This document shows, piece by piece, positions 8,805 through 17,944 of a DNA stretch of 64,000 bases; the first letter of the stretch is position 1; every line of letters begins with the position of its first letter. The notes beneath the pieces were generated by a model, which had not been told where the DNA came from, made no database searches, and saw nothing but the letters and a program-made list of their open reading frames with translations. The DNA comes from AP-15 sp963702685 (lineage in GTDB: Bacteria; Pseudomonadota; Alphaproteobacteria; ATCC43930; CGMCC-115725), in the NCBI GenBank assembly GCA_963702685.1, contig CAVPDQ010000008.1, positions 248,001 to 312,000 of the forward strand. The letters are read 5' to 3'. Both the position numbers and the translations under genes were made by a program.

Positions 8805-10522
8805 CCGGCCACCGCCTGCGGCAGCGGCTGGCGGGCGAGATCGACGATCGTGTCGTGATAGCGGCGCAGCGACGGGTGATGACCGACGCTGACGATCGTC
8901 GGACGCCAATCCGCCTCGCGCAACAGCCGATAAAGCGACATTTCGGCGGCTTCGTCGAGCGCCGAGGTCGCCTCGTCGAGAAAGACGATTTCCGGGCGGG
9001 CCAAGAGAACGCGGGCAAAGGCGAGGCGCTGCTGCTCGCCGATCGACAGCTGCTGGGACCAGTTGGCCTCCTCGTCGAGCCGGTCGGCGAGCTGCGGCAG
9101 CCCGACCGCGGCCAACGCTTCGGCCAATTCGCCCGGCGGCCGGTCCGCTGCGGCGTGCGGATAGGCGATCGCATTGGCCAAGCTGCCGAGCGGCAGATAG
9201 GGCCGCTGCGGCAGAAACAGCGCACGTGCATCGGCGACGCGGATATGGCCGCGGCCAAACCGCCACAGCCCGGCCAATGCGCGCATCAGCGTGCTCTTGC
9301 CGGTGCCGGAGGGGCCGGTGATCAGGAGCGGCGTCTGCGGGGTCGCCTTCAGCGCCACGTCACGCACCAAGCTGCGCCCGTCGGGCAGGTCGAGATCGAG
9401 CCCGCTGACCTCGACCCCTTCGCCGGCGCGCTCGATTTTGATCGGCTGGACCTCTTGCCGCTCGGCGGCGATCTCGTCGAGGCGGGCGCGAAATCCGGCC
9501 AGCCGCTGCACCACCGCCTGATACTGGGCGATCTCGGTGTACGAGCTGATGATAAAGGACAGCGAATCCTGCACCCGGCCAAAGGCCGAGGCGATCTGCA
9601 TCAGCCCGCCGAGCTGGATGGTCCGGTTGAAATAGCGCGGTGCGGCGACCAGGAACGGGAACACGATCGCCAGCTGGTCATAGCCCTGGGTAAACCAGAT
9701 CAGCTTTTTGCGTCGCAGGATGATCCCCCACCAATTGGCGACGACGCGGGTAAAGCGGGTGTGAAAGGTATCGAGCTCGCGGCTTTCCCCGCCATAAAAG
9801 GCGACGTTCTCCGAATTCTCGCGCAGCCGCGCCATGCTAAAGCGGAAATCGGCCTCAAAGCGCTGCTGGTCGTAGCTGAGCCGGACCAGCGGGTTGCCGA
9901 TCCAGCGGGTGAGCAAAGTGCCGCCGACGGCATAGATCAGCGCGGCGAACACCATATAGCCGGGGATCGTCAGCGACCGGCCGCCGCCGAGCGGGATGTG
10001 CAGCGCACCGGACAACATCCACAAGATCGACAGAAACGACAGCAGCGTGACAACCGCGTTCAACAGCCCGAGCGACAGGCCGAGGGTCATCGTGGCAAAG
10101 CTGTCGAGGTCTTCGGAGATGCGCTGGTCCGGGTTGTCGGTCGCCGTCCGGTTGAGCTGCATCCGATAATAGGCCTGGTTGTCGAGCCAATGATCGAGAA
10201 AACGCCCGGTCAGCCAGCGCCGCCACCGGATGTGCAGGATCCCACGCAAGTAATACGAATAGACGCCGACCACGATCATCGACAACGCGATCACCCCAAA
10301 GATCGCGAACTGTCGCCAGAATTCGGCCCATTTATACTCTTGCAATGCATTATAAAAGTCGTTGTTCCAATAGTTAAAGCGAACATTGAGCCATACGGTG
10401 ACCAGGTTGAGGGCAACGACAGCGACCAGCAAGCCGATGGCCGACCATTTCTCTTCCGATTTCCAATAAGGCCAGGCCAAGTCCCACGCTTCGCGCAGGA
10501 ACCCACGCTCGGGTGCCGCCAT
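8801..10522 (-). CDS. SbmA/YddA-type ABC transporter, fused membrane and ATPase domains
   Basis: The 573-residue protein has an N-terminal SbmA/BacA-like membrane domain (about 1-330), including LNVRFNYWNNDFYNALQ and RWRRWLTGRFLDHWL. A C-terminal ATPase follows, with Walker A TGPSGTGKST, signature LSIGEQQRLAFARVLL, Walker B IVFLDEATSALDE and an H-loop SVGHH. Family members such as YddA and the Mycobacterium Rv1819c type import cobalamin, peptides or other hydrophilic compounds. The start is ATG 10522. It overlaps lysS by four bases, an uncommon pairing that is more likely positional than functional. Confidence 0.9.
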   Translation of the reverse strand: MAAPERGFLREAWDLAWPYWKSEEKWSAIGLLVAVVALNLVTVWLNVRFNYWNNDFYNALQEYKWAEFWRQFAIFGVIALSMIVVGVYSYYLRGILHIRWRRWLTGRFLDHWLDNQAYYRMQLNRTATDNPDQRISEDLDSFATMTLGLSLGLLNAVVTLLSFLSILWMLSGALHIPLGGGRSLTIPGYMVFAALIYAVGGTLLTRWIGNPLVRLSYDQQRFEADFRFSMARLRENSENVAFYGGESRELDTFHTRFTRVVANWWGIILRRKKLIWFTQGYDQLAIVFPFLVAAPRYFNRTIQLGGLMQIASAFGRVQDSLSFIISSYTEIAQYQAVVQRLAGFRARLDEIAAERQEVQPIKIERAGEGVEVSGLDLDLPDGRSLVRDVALKATPQTPLLITGPSGTGKSTLMRALAGLWRFGRGHIRVADARALFLPQRPYLPLGSLANAIAYPHAAADRPPGELAEALAAVGLPQLADRLDEEANWSQQLSIGEQQRLAFARVLLARPEIVFLDEATSALDEAAEMSLYRLLREADWRPTIVSVGHHPSLRRYHDTIVDLARQPLPQAVAG

Positions 10523-10544
10523 CCTTCTCCTCCGCCCTCTCGCC

Positions 10545-10586
10545 TGCCAACGCCGCTCGCCAATTCCGCTCGCCAATTCCGCTCGG
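10545..10586. repeat. Short tandem repeat between divergent genes
   Basis: The unit CGCCAATTCCGCT occurs twice exactly, preceded by a variant CGCCAACGCCGCT. It lies in the narrow gap between the ABC gene (minus) and mmcB (plus), where both promoters should be. Confidence 0.6.
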
Positions 10587-10605
10587 CCGAGCCTATCCTG
10601 ATCCG

Positions 10606-11127
10606 GTGCCGCCCGTCATCACCACCCCGCCGCCGCTCTCGCCGCCCGGCACCGCGACGCCCAGCACTACGACGCCCAGCACTACGACGCCCGCCACCGC
10701 GACGCTGCTCGCGCGCGGCGTCTGCCGTGCGCTCGGACAGCTCGGTTATGTCGGGCTGATCGAGTTTCCGCTCGCCAACGGGCAGCGTGCCGACATCTTG
10801 GCGCTCGGCAAATCCGGCGACTTTACGATTGTCGAGATCAAGACCTCGATCGCCGATTTTCGTGCCGATCGCAAATGGCCGGCCTACCGCGACTTTTCCG
10901 ACCGCCTCTATTTCGCCGTTGCGAGCGGCTTTCCGCAGGTGCTGATCCCAGAAGAATGTGGCCTCTTGGTGGCGGATGGGTTTGGCGCGGCGGTGCTGCG
11001 CGACGGCGTCGCCACACCGCTCGCCGCCGCACGGCGGCGCGCGCTGACCCTGCGCTTTGCCCGGATTGCCGCGTCCCGCCTGCACCGCTCGCTCGACCCC
11101 GAAGCCCTCCGCTTCGACGGGTTTTGA
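10606..11127 (+). CDS. mmcB: MmcB-family DNA repair protein
   Basis: MmcB proteins are PD-(D/E)XK-like nucleases of the alphaproteobacterial mutagenesis/repair set. The core runs from ARGVCRALGQLGY to ALTLRFARIAASRL. The putative active site is NGQRADILAL followed by FTIVEIKTSIADFRAD, giving D, E and K in the expected spacing. I chose the GTG at 10606, which leaves a roughly 30-residue Thr/Pro-rich N-terminal tail made of repeated TTPS units. An in-frame ATG at 10513 would overlap the divergent ABC gene and is less likely. Confidence 0.85.
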   Translation: MPPVITTPPPLSPPGTATPSTTTPSTTTPATATLLARGVCRALGQLGYVGLIEFPLANGQRADILALGKSGDFTIVEIKTSIADFRADRKWPAYRDFSDRLYFAVASGFPQVLIPEECGLLVADGFGAAVLRDGVATPLAAARRRALTLRFARIAASRLHRSLDPEALRFDGF

Positions 11128-11144
11128 GGCCGCCCGGGCCCGGG

Positions 11145-12611
11145 TCAGGCCGAGCGGGCGAAGCGGGCGATCGTCGCGGTCGTGCTGTAGCCGGGCACGA
11201 TGTCGGCGAGCAGCACCTCGCCGCCGATGCTCTTGACGAAGTCGGCGCCGATTACCTCGTCGAGCCGATAATCCGCGCCCTTGACGAGGAGGTGCGGCCG
11301 GACCGCGCCGATCAGGTCGATCGGGGTATCCTCGTCGAACACGACGATCAGGTCGACCGCCGCCAACGACGCCAGCACCGCGCCGCGCGCCTCTTGGTTC
11401 TGCACCGGGCGCCCCGGGCCTTTGAGCCGCGCCGCCGAGGCGTCTGTGTTGAGCCCGACGACGAGCCGGTCGCAGACCGCCTTGGCCTGCTCGATCAACG
11501 CGGTATGACCTGGATGCAGCAGGTCGAAGCAGCCATTGGTAAAACCGATCTTGAGACCCTGCCGGCGCCAACGCTCGACCCGATCGAGCGCCCGCGGGCG
11601 CGGCATCACCTTGTCCGAGCCGGCCGGATCGCCGGCCCCGAGCGAGGCGGCGAGCTCGCTGGCATAAACCACCGCCGTGCCGACCTTGCCGACGACGATG
11701 CCGGCGGCGATATTGGCCAGGCGCGCGGCTTCGATCACGCCGCAGCCTGCGCCGAACGCCGCCGCGAGCAGCGCCACCGCAGTGTCGCCGGCGCCGGAGA
11801 CATCATACACCTCGCGGACCTGCGCGCGCTGGACATGCACCGTGCCGTCGGCCGCGGCGAGCACCATCCCCTCCGGCCCCAGCGAGACCAGGACGGCGGC
11901 GAAGCCGCAGCGCTCGATCAGCACCCGCGCCGCTTCCACGATCTCGGTTTCGGTCGCAACCGGGAGCCCGGTGGCCTCGCCGAGCTCGCGCCGGTTCGGC
12001 TTTAAGAGATCGGCGCCGCGGTAGCGGATCGGGTCGCCGCCTTTGGGGTCGACGATCACCCGTGCGCCCGCCTCCTGCGCCGCCCGGATGATTTCGAGCG
12101 CCACCCCCTCGGTCAAAACCCCTTTGGCATAGTCGGAAATGATCACCACCGGATGAACCGTCACCAGCTCGCGCGCGAGCCGCAACAGATCATCGCGAAT
12201 ATAGGGGTCGAGCGGGACCGCGGTTTCGCGATCGGCGCGCAGCAGCTGCTGGTTGCCGGCGACATAGCGGGTCTTCACCGTGGTTGTGCGTTGCGGCTGA
12301 ACCAAAAGGTGGATCTCGGTGCCGGCCTGCGCCTCCAAGAGCCGCCCGACCTCGCGGCCGGCGTCGTCGTTGCCGACAACCGAAATAAACGACGCGGCAG
12401 CGCCCAGCGCGCTCAGATTGCGCAGCACGTTTCCGGCGCCGCCCAAGGTCGTCAGCTCGCGCTCGACGCACAGCACCGGGATCGGCGCTTCGGGCGACAC
12501 CCGCTCGACCTGGCCGTAGACATAGTGGTCGAGCATGACGTCGCCGATGCACAGCACGCGCGCCTCTTTCAGGCGCTCGATGCAGGATAGCAGATCGCTG
12601 TTGTCGGCCAT
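11145..12611 (-). CDS. hldE: Bifunctional heptose 7-phosphate kinase / heptose 1-phosphate adenylyltransferase
   Basis: HldE makes ADP-heptose for the LPS inner core. The 488-residue protein has a ribokinase-like N-terminal domain (about 1-320) with GGAGNVLRNLSALG and the catalytic GAGDT in VYDVSGAGDTAVALLA. A C-terminal nucleotidyltransferase domain follows, with GFTNGCFDLLHPGHTALI and late VKGADYRLDEVIGAD. Start ATG 12611 begins MADNSD directly before the kinase fold. The gene is convergent with mmcB and lies downstream of the Smr gene. Confidence 0.95.
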   Translation of the reverse strand: MADNSDLLSCIERLKEARVLCIGDVMLDHYVYGQVERVSPEAPIPVLCVERELTTLGGAGNVLRNLSALGAAASFISVVGNDDAGREVGRLLEAQAGTEIHLLVQPQRTTTVKTRYVAGNQQLLRADRETAVPLDPYIRDDLLRLARELVTVHPVVIISDYAKGVLTEGVALEIIRAAQEAGARVIVDPKGGDPIRYRGADLLKPNRRELGEATGLPVATETEIVEAARVLIERCGFAAVLVSLGPEGMVLAAADGTVHVQRAQVREVYDVSGAGDTAVALLAAAFGAGCGVIEAARLANIAAGIVVGKVGTAVVYASELAASLGAGDPAGSDKVMPRPRALDRVERWRRQGLKIGFTNGCFDLLHPGHTALIEQAKAVCDRLVVGLNTDASAARLKGPGRPVQNQEARGAVLASLAAVDLIVVFDEDTPIDLIGAVRPHLLVKGADYRLDEVIGADFVKSIGGEVLLADIVPGYSTTATIARFARSA

Positions 12612-12696
12612 CGCGATTTGCCGTTGCCCCAATGCGGCCGATGTTGTGGCCGCAATAGGGGCCCGTGGCAAGAACAACGTGGCAAGAAGAACGCGC

Positions 12697-13254
12697 TCAG
12701 CGGCGGCGGCGCAGCAGCAGATAAAGTGCCCCGGCGCCGCCATGGCGCGGCTGGGCCGGTGCGATCGCCAGGATGCGGTGCCGCAGCGGAACCTCCGCCA
12801 GCCAGCGCGGCACCGCGCTTTTCAGCACGCCCGGGCCGTTCGGGCCGAGCCCTCGCCCGGTGATGACCAGCACGCATCGCCGCTCGGCGTCGGCGCAAAG
12901 CCGGACAAAGGCGGCGAGCTCGCGATGGGCCTCGATTTGGGTCATGCCGTGCAGATCGAGACGAGCCTCGATCGGATGCCGGCCGCGTTTCAACCGCTCG
13001 GCGTTGGCCCGGTCGATCCCGGCGAAACGGTCGGGCGGCGGCGGCGCGGCGCGCGGTTCCCGGTCCGGCGCGGCGGGTGGTTCCTGGGTCAGGGCGGCGG
13101 TGGGCGGCGGTGTTTCGGGGGCTGCCGCCGGGCGGTCGCGCAACGGCCTGACCCCATGCATCGCCCGGCGCCACAGCACCGAATCGCCGGCCGCCCCAGT
13201 GGCGCCAAGCTGAGCGGCGCTATGCCCAGCGGCGCTATGCGGCGGCTTGGCCAT
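12697..13254 (-). CDS. Smr/MutS2 C-terminal domain protein
   Basis: The roughly 185-residue protein has a variable Pro/Ala-rich N-terminal half and a C-terminal Smr domain. The domain shows LDLHGMTQIEAH, the ITGRGLG loop and the characteristic HGGAGALYLLLRR ending. Smr domains are DNA- or RNA-acting endonucleases or nucleic-acid binders. I used ATG 13254; ATG 13281 is also possible, and either start overlaps the end of lutC. The N-terminal region carries small in-frame duplications at the DNA level. Confidence 0.85.
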   Translation of the reverse strand: MAKPPHSAAGHSAAQLGATGAAGDSVLWRRAMHGVRPLRDRPAAAPETPPPTAALTQEPPAAPDREPRAAPPPPDRFAGIDRANAERLKRGRHPIEARLDLHGMTQIEAHRELAAFVRLCADAERRCVLVITGRGLGPNGPGVLKSAVPRWLAEVPLRHRILAIAPAQPRHGGAGALYLLLRRRR

Positions 13255-13951
13255 CTTCGACAAGAACCCCATCTTCGACAAGAATGATGTGAAGCCGGCG
13301 CGGCCCGTGCGCGCCGAGCACGATCTGCTGCTCGATATCCGCGGTCCGCGACGGCCCGGTGATGAAATTGACCACCCGCGGCAGCACCTCGCCCTCGCCC
13401 AGCACCTCGCGAAGCCGGTCCCACGCGTCCTCGTAAGTCGCCGCGATCTGGCGGCGGCGCAGCACGACGAGATGCGTATCCGGCAGAAAATTGAGCGTTG
13501 TCGGCGTGTGCGCGCCCGAGATCAGCATCAGCGTGCCGGTCTCGGCGACGGCGGCAAAGCACGGGGTCAGGCTGACCGCGTCCCCCGGCTCGGCGCGGCC
13601 GTGCCGGACCCGCAGCAGCGGCCGATCGGACCAGGCGATTTCCGCCAGCTCCGGAGCGGGTGCCGCGACCAGCTCGGCCGGCAGGTTTTCGGCCGCGAGA
13701 TAGCGCGCGATCTCGCCCGGCACCTCTGCCAAGGACGCCACCCGCGCCACGCTCGCCTGCACTTCTTCGGCCATCGCGACAAAGAGATCGACCCGGCCGG
13801 CCTCGTCGAGCGCCACAGCACGGGCCGGGACCGGATTGCGGCGATGCGCCGCGAGGCGCGCGCGCAGCTCGGCCTCCGCCTCCGCACTCGGCGCGGCGCG
13901 TTTCAGCGCCCGGCGGACCCCGGCGAGGATCGCGGCCCGCGCCTCGCTCAA
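13235..13951 (-). CDS. lutC: LutC/YkgG LUD-domain protein of lactate utilisation
   Basis: The 238-residue protein has the LUD fold with VAETGTLMLISGAHTPTTLNF and VVNFITGPSRTADIEQQIVLG near the C-terminus, as in LutC. LutABC oxidises L-lactate to pyruvate in many bacteria. Its start overlaps the lutB stop by four bases (ATGA), so translation is likely coupled. The C-terminal tail contains a duplicated VEDG caused by an 18-base-periodic direct repeat. Confidence 0.92.
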   Translation of the reverse strand: MSEARAAILAGVRRALKRAAPSAEAEAELRARLAAHRRNPVPARAVALDEAGRVDLFVAMAEEVQASVARVASLAEVPGEIARYLAAENLPAELVAAPAPELAEIAWSDRPLLRVRHGRAEPGDAVSLTPCFAAVAETGTLMLISGAHTPTTLNFLPDTHLVVLRRRQIAATYEDAWDRLREVLGEGEVLPRVVNFITGPSRTADIEQQIVLGAHGPRRLHIILVEDGVLVEDGQAAA

Positions 13952-15381
13952 GGGTTGCTCCTACGCTTGCCGCGCGCCGCCCACAGGCTGTGAAAGCTGC
14001 GCCCCTCCGGCGCCGGCAGATCGCGCACCGAGGTCCACCCCCCCGCCAGCGGCAGCGCGCGAAACCGGCCGCGCCGGCCGCCGGCCCAGCCGAGCACACG
14101 ACTGGCGGCCTCGGCGAGCGCGTGATAGAGCCGCGGCCGTTGCGCCACCCACGCCCAGAAAGACAGCCCCCTCCGATAGGCCGGCCGGGCGAGCTTTGCC
14201 GCAAACTCCCGCTCGCGCCATTGCCGCAGCATCCGCGGCAGCGGGATCTTGACCGGGCACACGCTTTCGCAGCGGCCGCAAAGGGTCGAGGCGTTCGGCA
14301 AATGGCCGGCTTCGGCGACGCCGATCAGCCCGGGGGTCAATACCGAGCCCATCGGCCCCGGATAGACCCAGCCATAGGCATGGCCGCCGATCGCGCCATA
14401 GACCGGGCAATGGTTGATGCAGGCGGCACAGCGGATGCAGCGCAGCATGTCGTGAAACTCGCCGCCGAGGAGCGCGCTGCGGCCGTTGTCGAGGAGCACG
14501 ACGTGGTATTCCTCGGGGCCGTCGAGATCGCCCGCCCGCCGCGGCCCGGTCGAGACCGTGGTGTAGGTCGAGAACTCCTGGCCCGTCGCCGAGCGCGCCA
14601 GCAGGCGCAGCAAGGTCGCCGCATCCTCGTGCGCCGGCACCAGCTTTTCGAGGCTCGCCACGACGATATGGACGCGCGGCAAGGTCTGGGTCAGGTCGCC
14701 GTTCCCCTCGTTGGTGACGATGATGCTCGACCCGGTTTCGGCGACGAGGAAATTGGCGCCGGTAATGCCGACATCGGCGGCGAGAAAGCGGGTGCGCAGG
14801 ATCGCCCGCGCCTCGTCGCAAAGCTGGCGCGGCTCGGCCAGCGGCCGCTGCGGGTTGAGCGTCTTGTGCTCGGCCCGGAAGGTCTCGGCCACCTGCTCTT
14901 TCATCAGGTGGATCGCCGGCGCGATCAGATGGCTCGGCGGCTCGTGGCGCAGCTGGATGATGTATTCGCCGAGATCGGTCTCGACCGGGGTGATGCCGTT
15001 TTTCTCCAGAAAGTCGTTGAGGCCGATCTCCTCGGCGATCATCGACTTCCCTTTGGTCACAATCCGGGCATCGACCGAGCGGCAGATTTGCAGCACTGCG
15101 GCGCAGGCTTCGGCCGAGGTGCGCGCCCAATGCACCTTGCCGCCCGAAGCGACGACCCGCTCCTCGTAAAGCTCCAGGTAAAGATCGAGATGGGCGAGGG
15201 TATGGTCCTTGATCGACCGGCCGGCCTCGCGCAATGCCTCGAATTCCGGCAGCCGCTCGACCGCACGGCGCCGATGCAGCGGGAAGCCGCCGCTTTGCAT
15301 CTTGCCCAGCGCGCGCTGCAAATTGGCGTCGGCGAGCCCGGCGCGGGCATTCGCCTCAAAGCTGCGGCTGGTTGCCAGCAT
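13948..15381 (-). CDS. lutB: LutB iron-sulfur protein of lactate utilisation
   Basis: The 477-residue protein has a LUD-type N-terminal region (about 60-290) with ETGSSIIVTNEGNGDL. Two ferredoxin-like 4Fe-4S motifs follow, CIRCAACINHCPVYG and CGRCESVCPVKIPLP, and then a DUF3390-like tail. It should pass electrons from lactate oxidation between LutA and LutC. It lies four bases after lutA and overlaps lutC by four bases. Confidence 0.94.
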   Translation of the reverse strand: MLATSRSFEANARAGLADANLQRALGKMQSGGFPLHRRRAVERLPEFEALREAGRSIKDHTLAHLDLYLELYEERVVASGGKVHWARTSAEACAAVLQICRSVDARIVTKGKSMIAEEIGLNDFLEKNGITPVETDLGEYIIQLRHEPPSHLIAPAIHLMKEQVAETFRAEHKTLNPQRPLAEPRQLCDEARAILRTRFLAADVGITGANFLVAETGSSIIVTNEGNGDLTQTLPRVHIVVASLEKLVPAHEDAATLLRLLARSATGQEFSTYTTVSTGPRRAGDLDGPEEYHVVLLDNGRSALLGGEFHDMLRCIRCAACINHCPVYGAIGGHAYGWVYPGPMGSVLTPGLIGVAEAGHLPNASTLCGRCESVCPVKIPLPRMLRQWREREFAAKLARPAYRRGLSFWAWVAQRPRLYHALAEAASRVLGWAGGRRGRFRALPLAGGWTSVRDLPAPEGRSFHSLWAARGKRRSNP

Positions 15382-15385
15382 CGGC

Positions 15386-16153
15386 CTAGCGCGCGAGCCC
15401 GATCGGCGGCACCGCGCCGGTCATCCCGGCCAATACCTCGGCGACATGCCGCACCTCGATCTTGCGCCCGTCGCGCTGCAGCCGCCCGGCGATGTTCAAC
15501 AGGCAACCCAGATCGCCGGCGAGCACCGCCTCGGCGCCGGTGGCGACGATATCGGCCGCCTTTTCGGTCACGATCTTGTCCGAGATTTCGGGGTATTTGA
15601 CACAGAACGTGCCGCCAAAGCCGCAACAAATCTCCGCCCCCGGCAATTCGCGCAGCTTGAGCCCGGCGACGGCACCCAAGAGACGGCGCGGCTGGTCCTT
15701 GACCCCGAGCTCGCGCAGTCCCGAGCACGCATCGTGATACGTCACCTCGCGGTCCCAACGCGCGGCAACCGCGCTCATGCCGCAGACATCGACCAGGAAC
15801 GAGACCAGCTCCCAGCTGCGCGCCGCCAGCTCCTGCGCTTGCTCCAGCACCGCCGGCTCGTCGGCGAAAAGCAGGGGGTAATGCTGCCGGATCATCCCGG
15901 CGCACGACCCGGAGGGGGCAACGACATAGTCGTAGCCGGCAAAGGCCGCCAGCACCTGCCGTGCGATCGCCTTGGCGTCGGCCCGGTCGCCCGAATTATA
16001 CGCCGGCTGCCCGCAGCAGGTCTGGGCGCGCGGCACCTCGACGACGCAACCCGCCCGCTCGAGCAGCTCGACCGCGGCAAAGCCGACCGTCGGGCGAAAC
16101 AAATCGACGAGGCAGGTCACAAACAGCGCCACACGCGGCGGACGATCGGGCAT
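15386..16153 (-). CDS. lutA: LutA (Fe-S)-binding oxidoreductase subunit
   Basis: The 255-residue protein carries two CCG (cysteine-rich) domains. The first includes CLVDLFRP and CCGQPAYNSG; the second includes CSGLRELG and CCGFGGTFCVKYPEIS. This is the LutA/GlcF-like arrangement. It is the first gene of the lutA-lutB-lutC operon on the minus strand. The next upstream gene is the frameshifted ketopantoate-reductase-like gene, separated by 78 bases. Confidence 0.93.
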   Translation of the reverse strand: MPDRPPRVALFVTCLVDLFRPTVGFAAVELLERAGCVVEVPRAQTCCGQPAYNSGDRADAKAIARQVLAAFAGYDYVVAPSGSCAGMIRQHYPLLFADEPAVLEQAQELAARSWELVSFLVDVCGMSAVAARWDREVTYHDACSGLRELGVKDQPRRLLGAVAGLKLRELPGAEICCGFGGTFCVKYPEISDKIVTEKAADIVATGAEAVLAGDLGCLLNIAGRLQRDGRKIEVRHVAEVLAGMTGAVPPIGLAR

Positions 16154-16231
16154 TGCAAACCAAGTCGGATGAAACGCCGGAAACTACGGGATTGGAGGGG
16201 GTGGGATCAATCGTCGCCGGGCCCGGCCCGC

Positions 16232-17156
16232 TCAGGCAGGGGCGCCGTCGGCGTAGAGCTTCAACGCCGTATAAATAAAGGCGTTGGCCGGGGTCGGGAT
16301 GCCGTGGCGGCGGCCGAGCTCGGCGACCTTGCCGCTGAACCAGGGCAATTCGAGGCGGTTGCCGCGCATCAGGTCGTTGCCCATCGAGCACATGTGATGG
16401 TCGGGCATCGAGCGCATCGTCGCCATGACCCGCGCAGCGCTGTCCGCCGGCAGGTTCACGCCCTCGGCGCGGCCGACCGCCTCGGTCTCGTGCAGAGGCC
16501 GCATCGAACAGCGCCAGGAGATCGGGGTCGGCGCGCCATTTGCCGAGCGGCACGCGGGTCAAGGCGTTGAGCCCGCACAGCGGCACCAGGAGCAGGAATT
16601 TCTGCCAGATCGGGACCCGCACATCGGGGCTCAGGATGCCGTCGAAGCCAGCCGCGGCGCAGAGCTCGCGCAGCTGCTCGCCGCGCCGGCTCGCCCGGCC
16701 GTCGAGCTCGCCAAAGGTCATTTCCTGATAGGCGCCGGTCTGGCGCACGATACCGGGGGCGACGATCGAGCCGGTGACAAAGGCGGTGCCGCCCATGACC
16801 GCCTCGGGCCCGAGGATTGCGGCGAGCCGGTCGGCCGCATCGACGCCGTTCTGCAAGGCGACGACCGCGGTCTGCGGCCCGATCAGCGGGCGGAGCTGCG
16901 CCCCGGCGCTCTCGACATCCCAAAGCTTGACGCAAAAGAGCACGTAATCGACCGGGCCGATCGACGCGATGTCGTCGGTCGCCCGGGCCGGGCGGATCTG
17001 GGTTTCGCCGCGGTCGCCTTCGACCCGCAGGCCATGCTCGCGCATCGCCGCGAGATGCGCGCCGCGCGCGACAAAGGTGACCTCCGCCCCCGCCTTGGCG
17101 AGCGCGGCGCCGTAGGGGCCGCCGATCCCGCCGGCGCCGATAACCGCGATCCGCAT
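16232..17156 (-). pseudogene. Ketopantoate reductase (PanE/ApbA)-like gene with one frameshift
   Basis: The first part encodes an NADP-binding N-terminus, RIAVIGAGGIGGPYGAALAKAG, and continues through VALQNGVDAADRL to WRADPDLLALFDA. The ApbA C-terminal domain continues in another frame from about 16505, with ETEAVGRAEGVNLP, RGNRLELPWFSGKV and PTPANAFIYTALK. One single-base indel near 16495-16512 joins the two into a normal-length protein of about 308 residues. It may be a sequence error or a recent inactivation. The family reduces 2-dehydropantoate or related 2-oxo acids. Confidence 0.82.
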
Positions 17157-17232
17157 TCTTCCACCCATGTGACTTCCGCCGCGACCGGCCTATTCTAGCG
17201 GCGATCCGCCCTCATTCGGGAGAAAGAACAAG

Positions 17233-17556
17233 ATGGCCCAAACCGCCCCGTCGCCGGCCCGCGAGCAGGTCCGGCCGATCGCGCCAAAGCTGATCGAGCT
17301 CGCCGAAAAGGTCGTCTATGGCGATGTCTGGGAGCGCCCCGGCCTCTCCAAGCGCGACCGCAGCCTGATCACGGTCGCGACCCTCGTCGCGCTCGGCCGC
17401 GAGAAGCAGCTGGTCGGCCATCTCGGCCGCGCTCTCGACAACGGCCTCACCAGGGACGAGCTCGGCGAATTGATCACCCACCTCGCCTTCTACGCCGGCT
17501 GGCCCGCCGCGATGACCGCCGCCCTCGTCGCCAAGGACGTGTTCGAGCGCCGTTAG
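17233..17556 (+). CDS. Carboxymuconolactone decarboxylase-family protein
   Basis: The 107-residue protein matches the small PcaC-like CMD fold: KRDRSLITVATLVALGREKQL, HLGRALDNGLTRDELGELI and YAGWPAAMTAA. It lacks the CxxC peroxidase motif of AhpD, so it is closer to the decarboxylase branch. No protocatechuate genes are nearby, so its physiological role is open. A purine-rich GGGAGAAAGAA stretch just before the ATG could be the ribosome-binding site. Confidence 0.88.
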   Translation: MAQTAPSPAREQVRPIAPKLIELAEKVVYGDVWERPGLSKRDRSLITVATLVALGREKQLVGHLGRALDNGLTRDELGELITHLAFYAGWPAAMTAALVAKDVFERR

Positions 17557-17611
17557 AAAGCGTGATACAATAAAATTGAATAACCCCACAAAATTGAATA
17601 ACCCCGCTTCT

Positions 17612-17846
17612 TTCGTCGTTCCCGCGAAAGAGCGTGTGAAAAAATGCCAAACGTCGTCATTCCGGGGCGCGGGCACTCCTGAGCCTGTCGAAGGGCCGCG
17701 AGCCCGGAACCTATGAACACCGGACGTCGAACATATTGGAAATTCAGGTGTTCTTGGGTTCCGGGCTCGGCGCTTCGGGCCGCCCCGGAATGACGTTTCT
17801 CGGAAAGAACAATTTCTTCACATGCTCTTTCGCGGGGGCGATGAGA
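17612..17846. repeat. Long nested inverted repeat (dispersed palindromic element, copy 1)
   Basis: Outer arms contain CCCGCGAAAGAGCGTGTGAA on the left and its near reverse complement around 17815-17840. Middle arms are CGTCATTCCGGGGCG at 17655 and its complement ending at 17795. Inner arms are GAGCCCGGAACC near 17700 and GGTTCCGGGCTC near 17757-17768. The whole 235 bases could fold into one long hairpin. The middle and inner arms recur at 23536-23680, so this is a dispersed repeat rather than a chance terminator. Just upstream, an AAAATTGAATAACCCC motif is present twice in tandem. No gene is seen between 17557 and 17930. Confidence 0.85.
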
Positions 17847-17884
17847 ACGAGCGATCACATTTGAAAGGATCGAATTAGGATTAC

Positions 17885-17944
17885 GAATTACGGGGACAGT
17901 TTACTTTATTCGGGGAATTACGGGGACAGTTTACTTTATTCGGG
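17885..17944. repeat. Two exact 30-base direct repeats, left end of REP-transposase element
   Basis: A 30-base unit beginning GAATTACGGGGACAGTTTAC and ending TTTATTCGGG is present twice head to tail. The GGGGACAGTTTACTTT core reappears in inverted orientation on the other side of the transposase remnant (18421-18536). The repeat supplies the stop codon of that reading frame. Such repeats commonly flank REP-associated tyrosine transposases. Confidence 0.85.

Noticed and set aside
7452..10759. Long plus-strand frames opposite lysS and the SbmA-like ABC gene
   Set aside because: They mirror two strongly conserved minus-strand genes and their products are low-complexity charged sequence.
16154..16231. 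Possible small RNA or promoter between lutA and the PanE-like gene
   Set aside because: Only 78 bases with no convincing hairpin or promoter motif.
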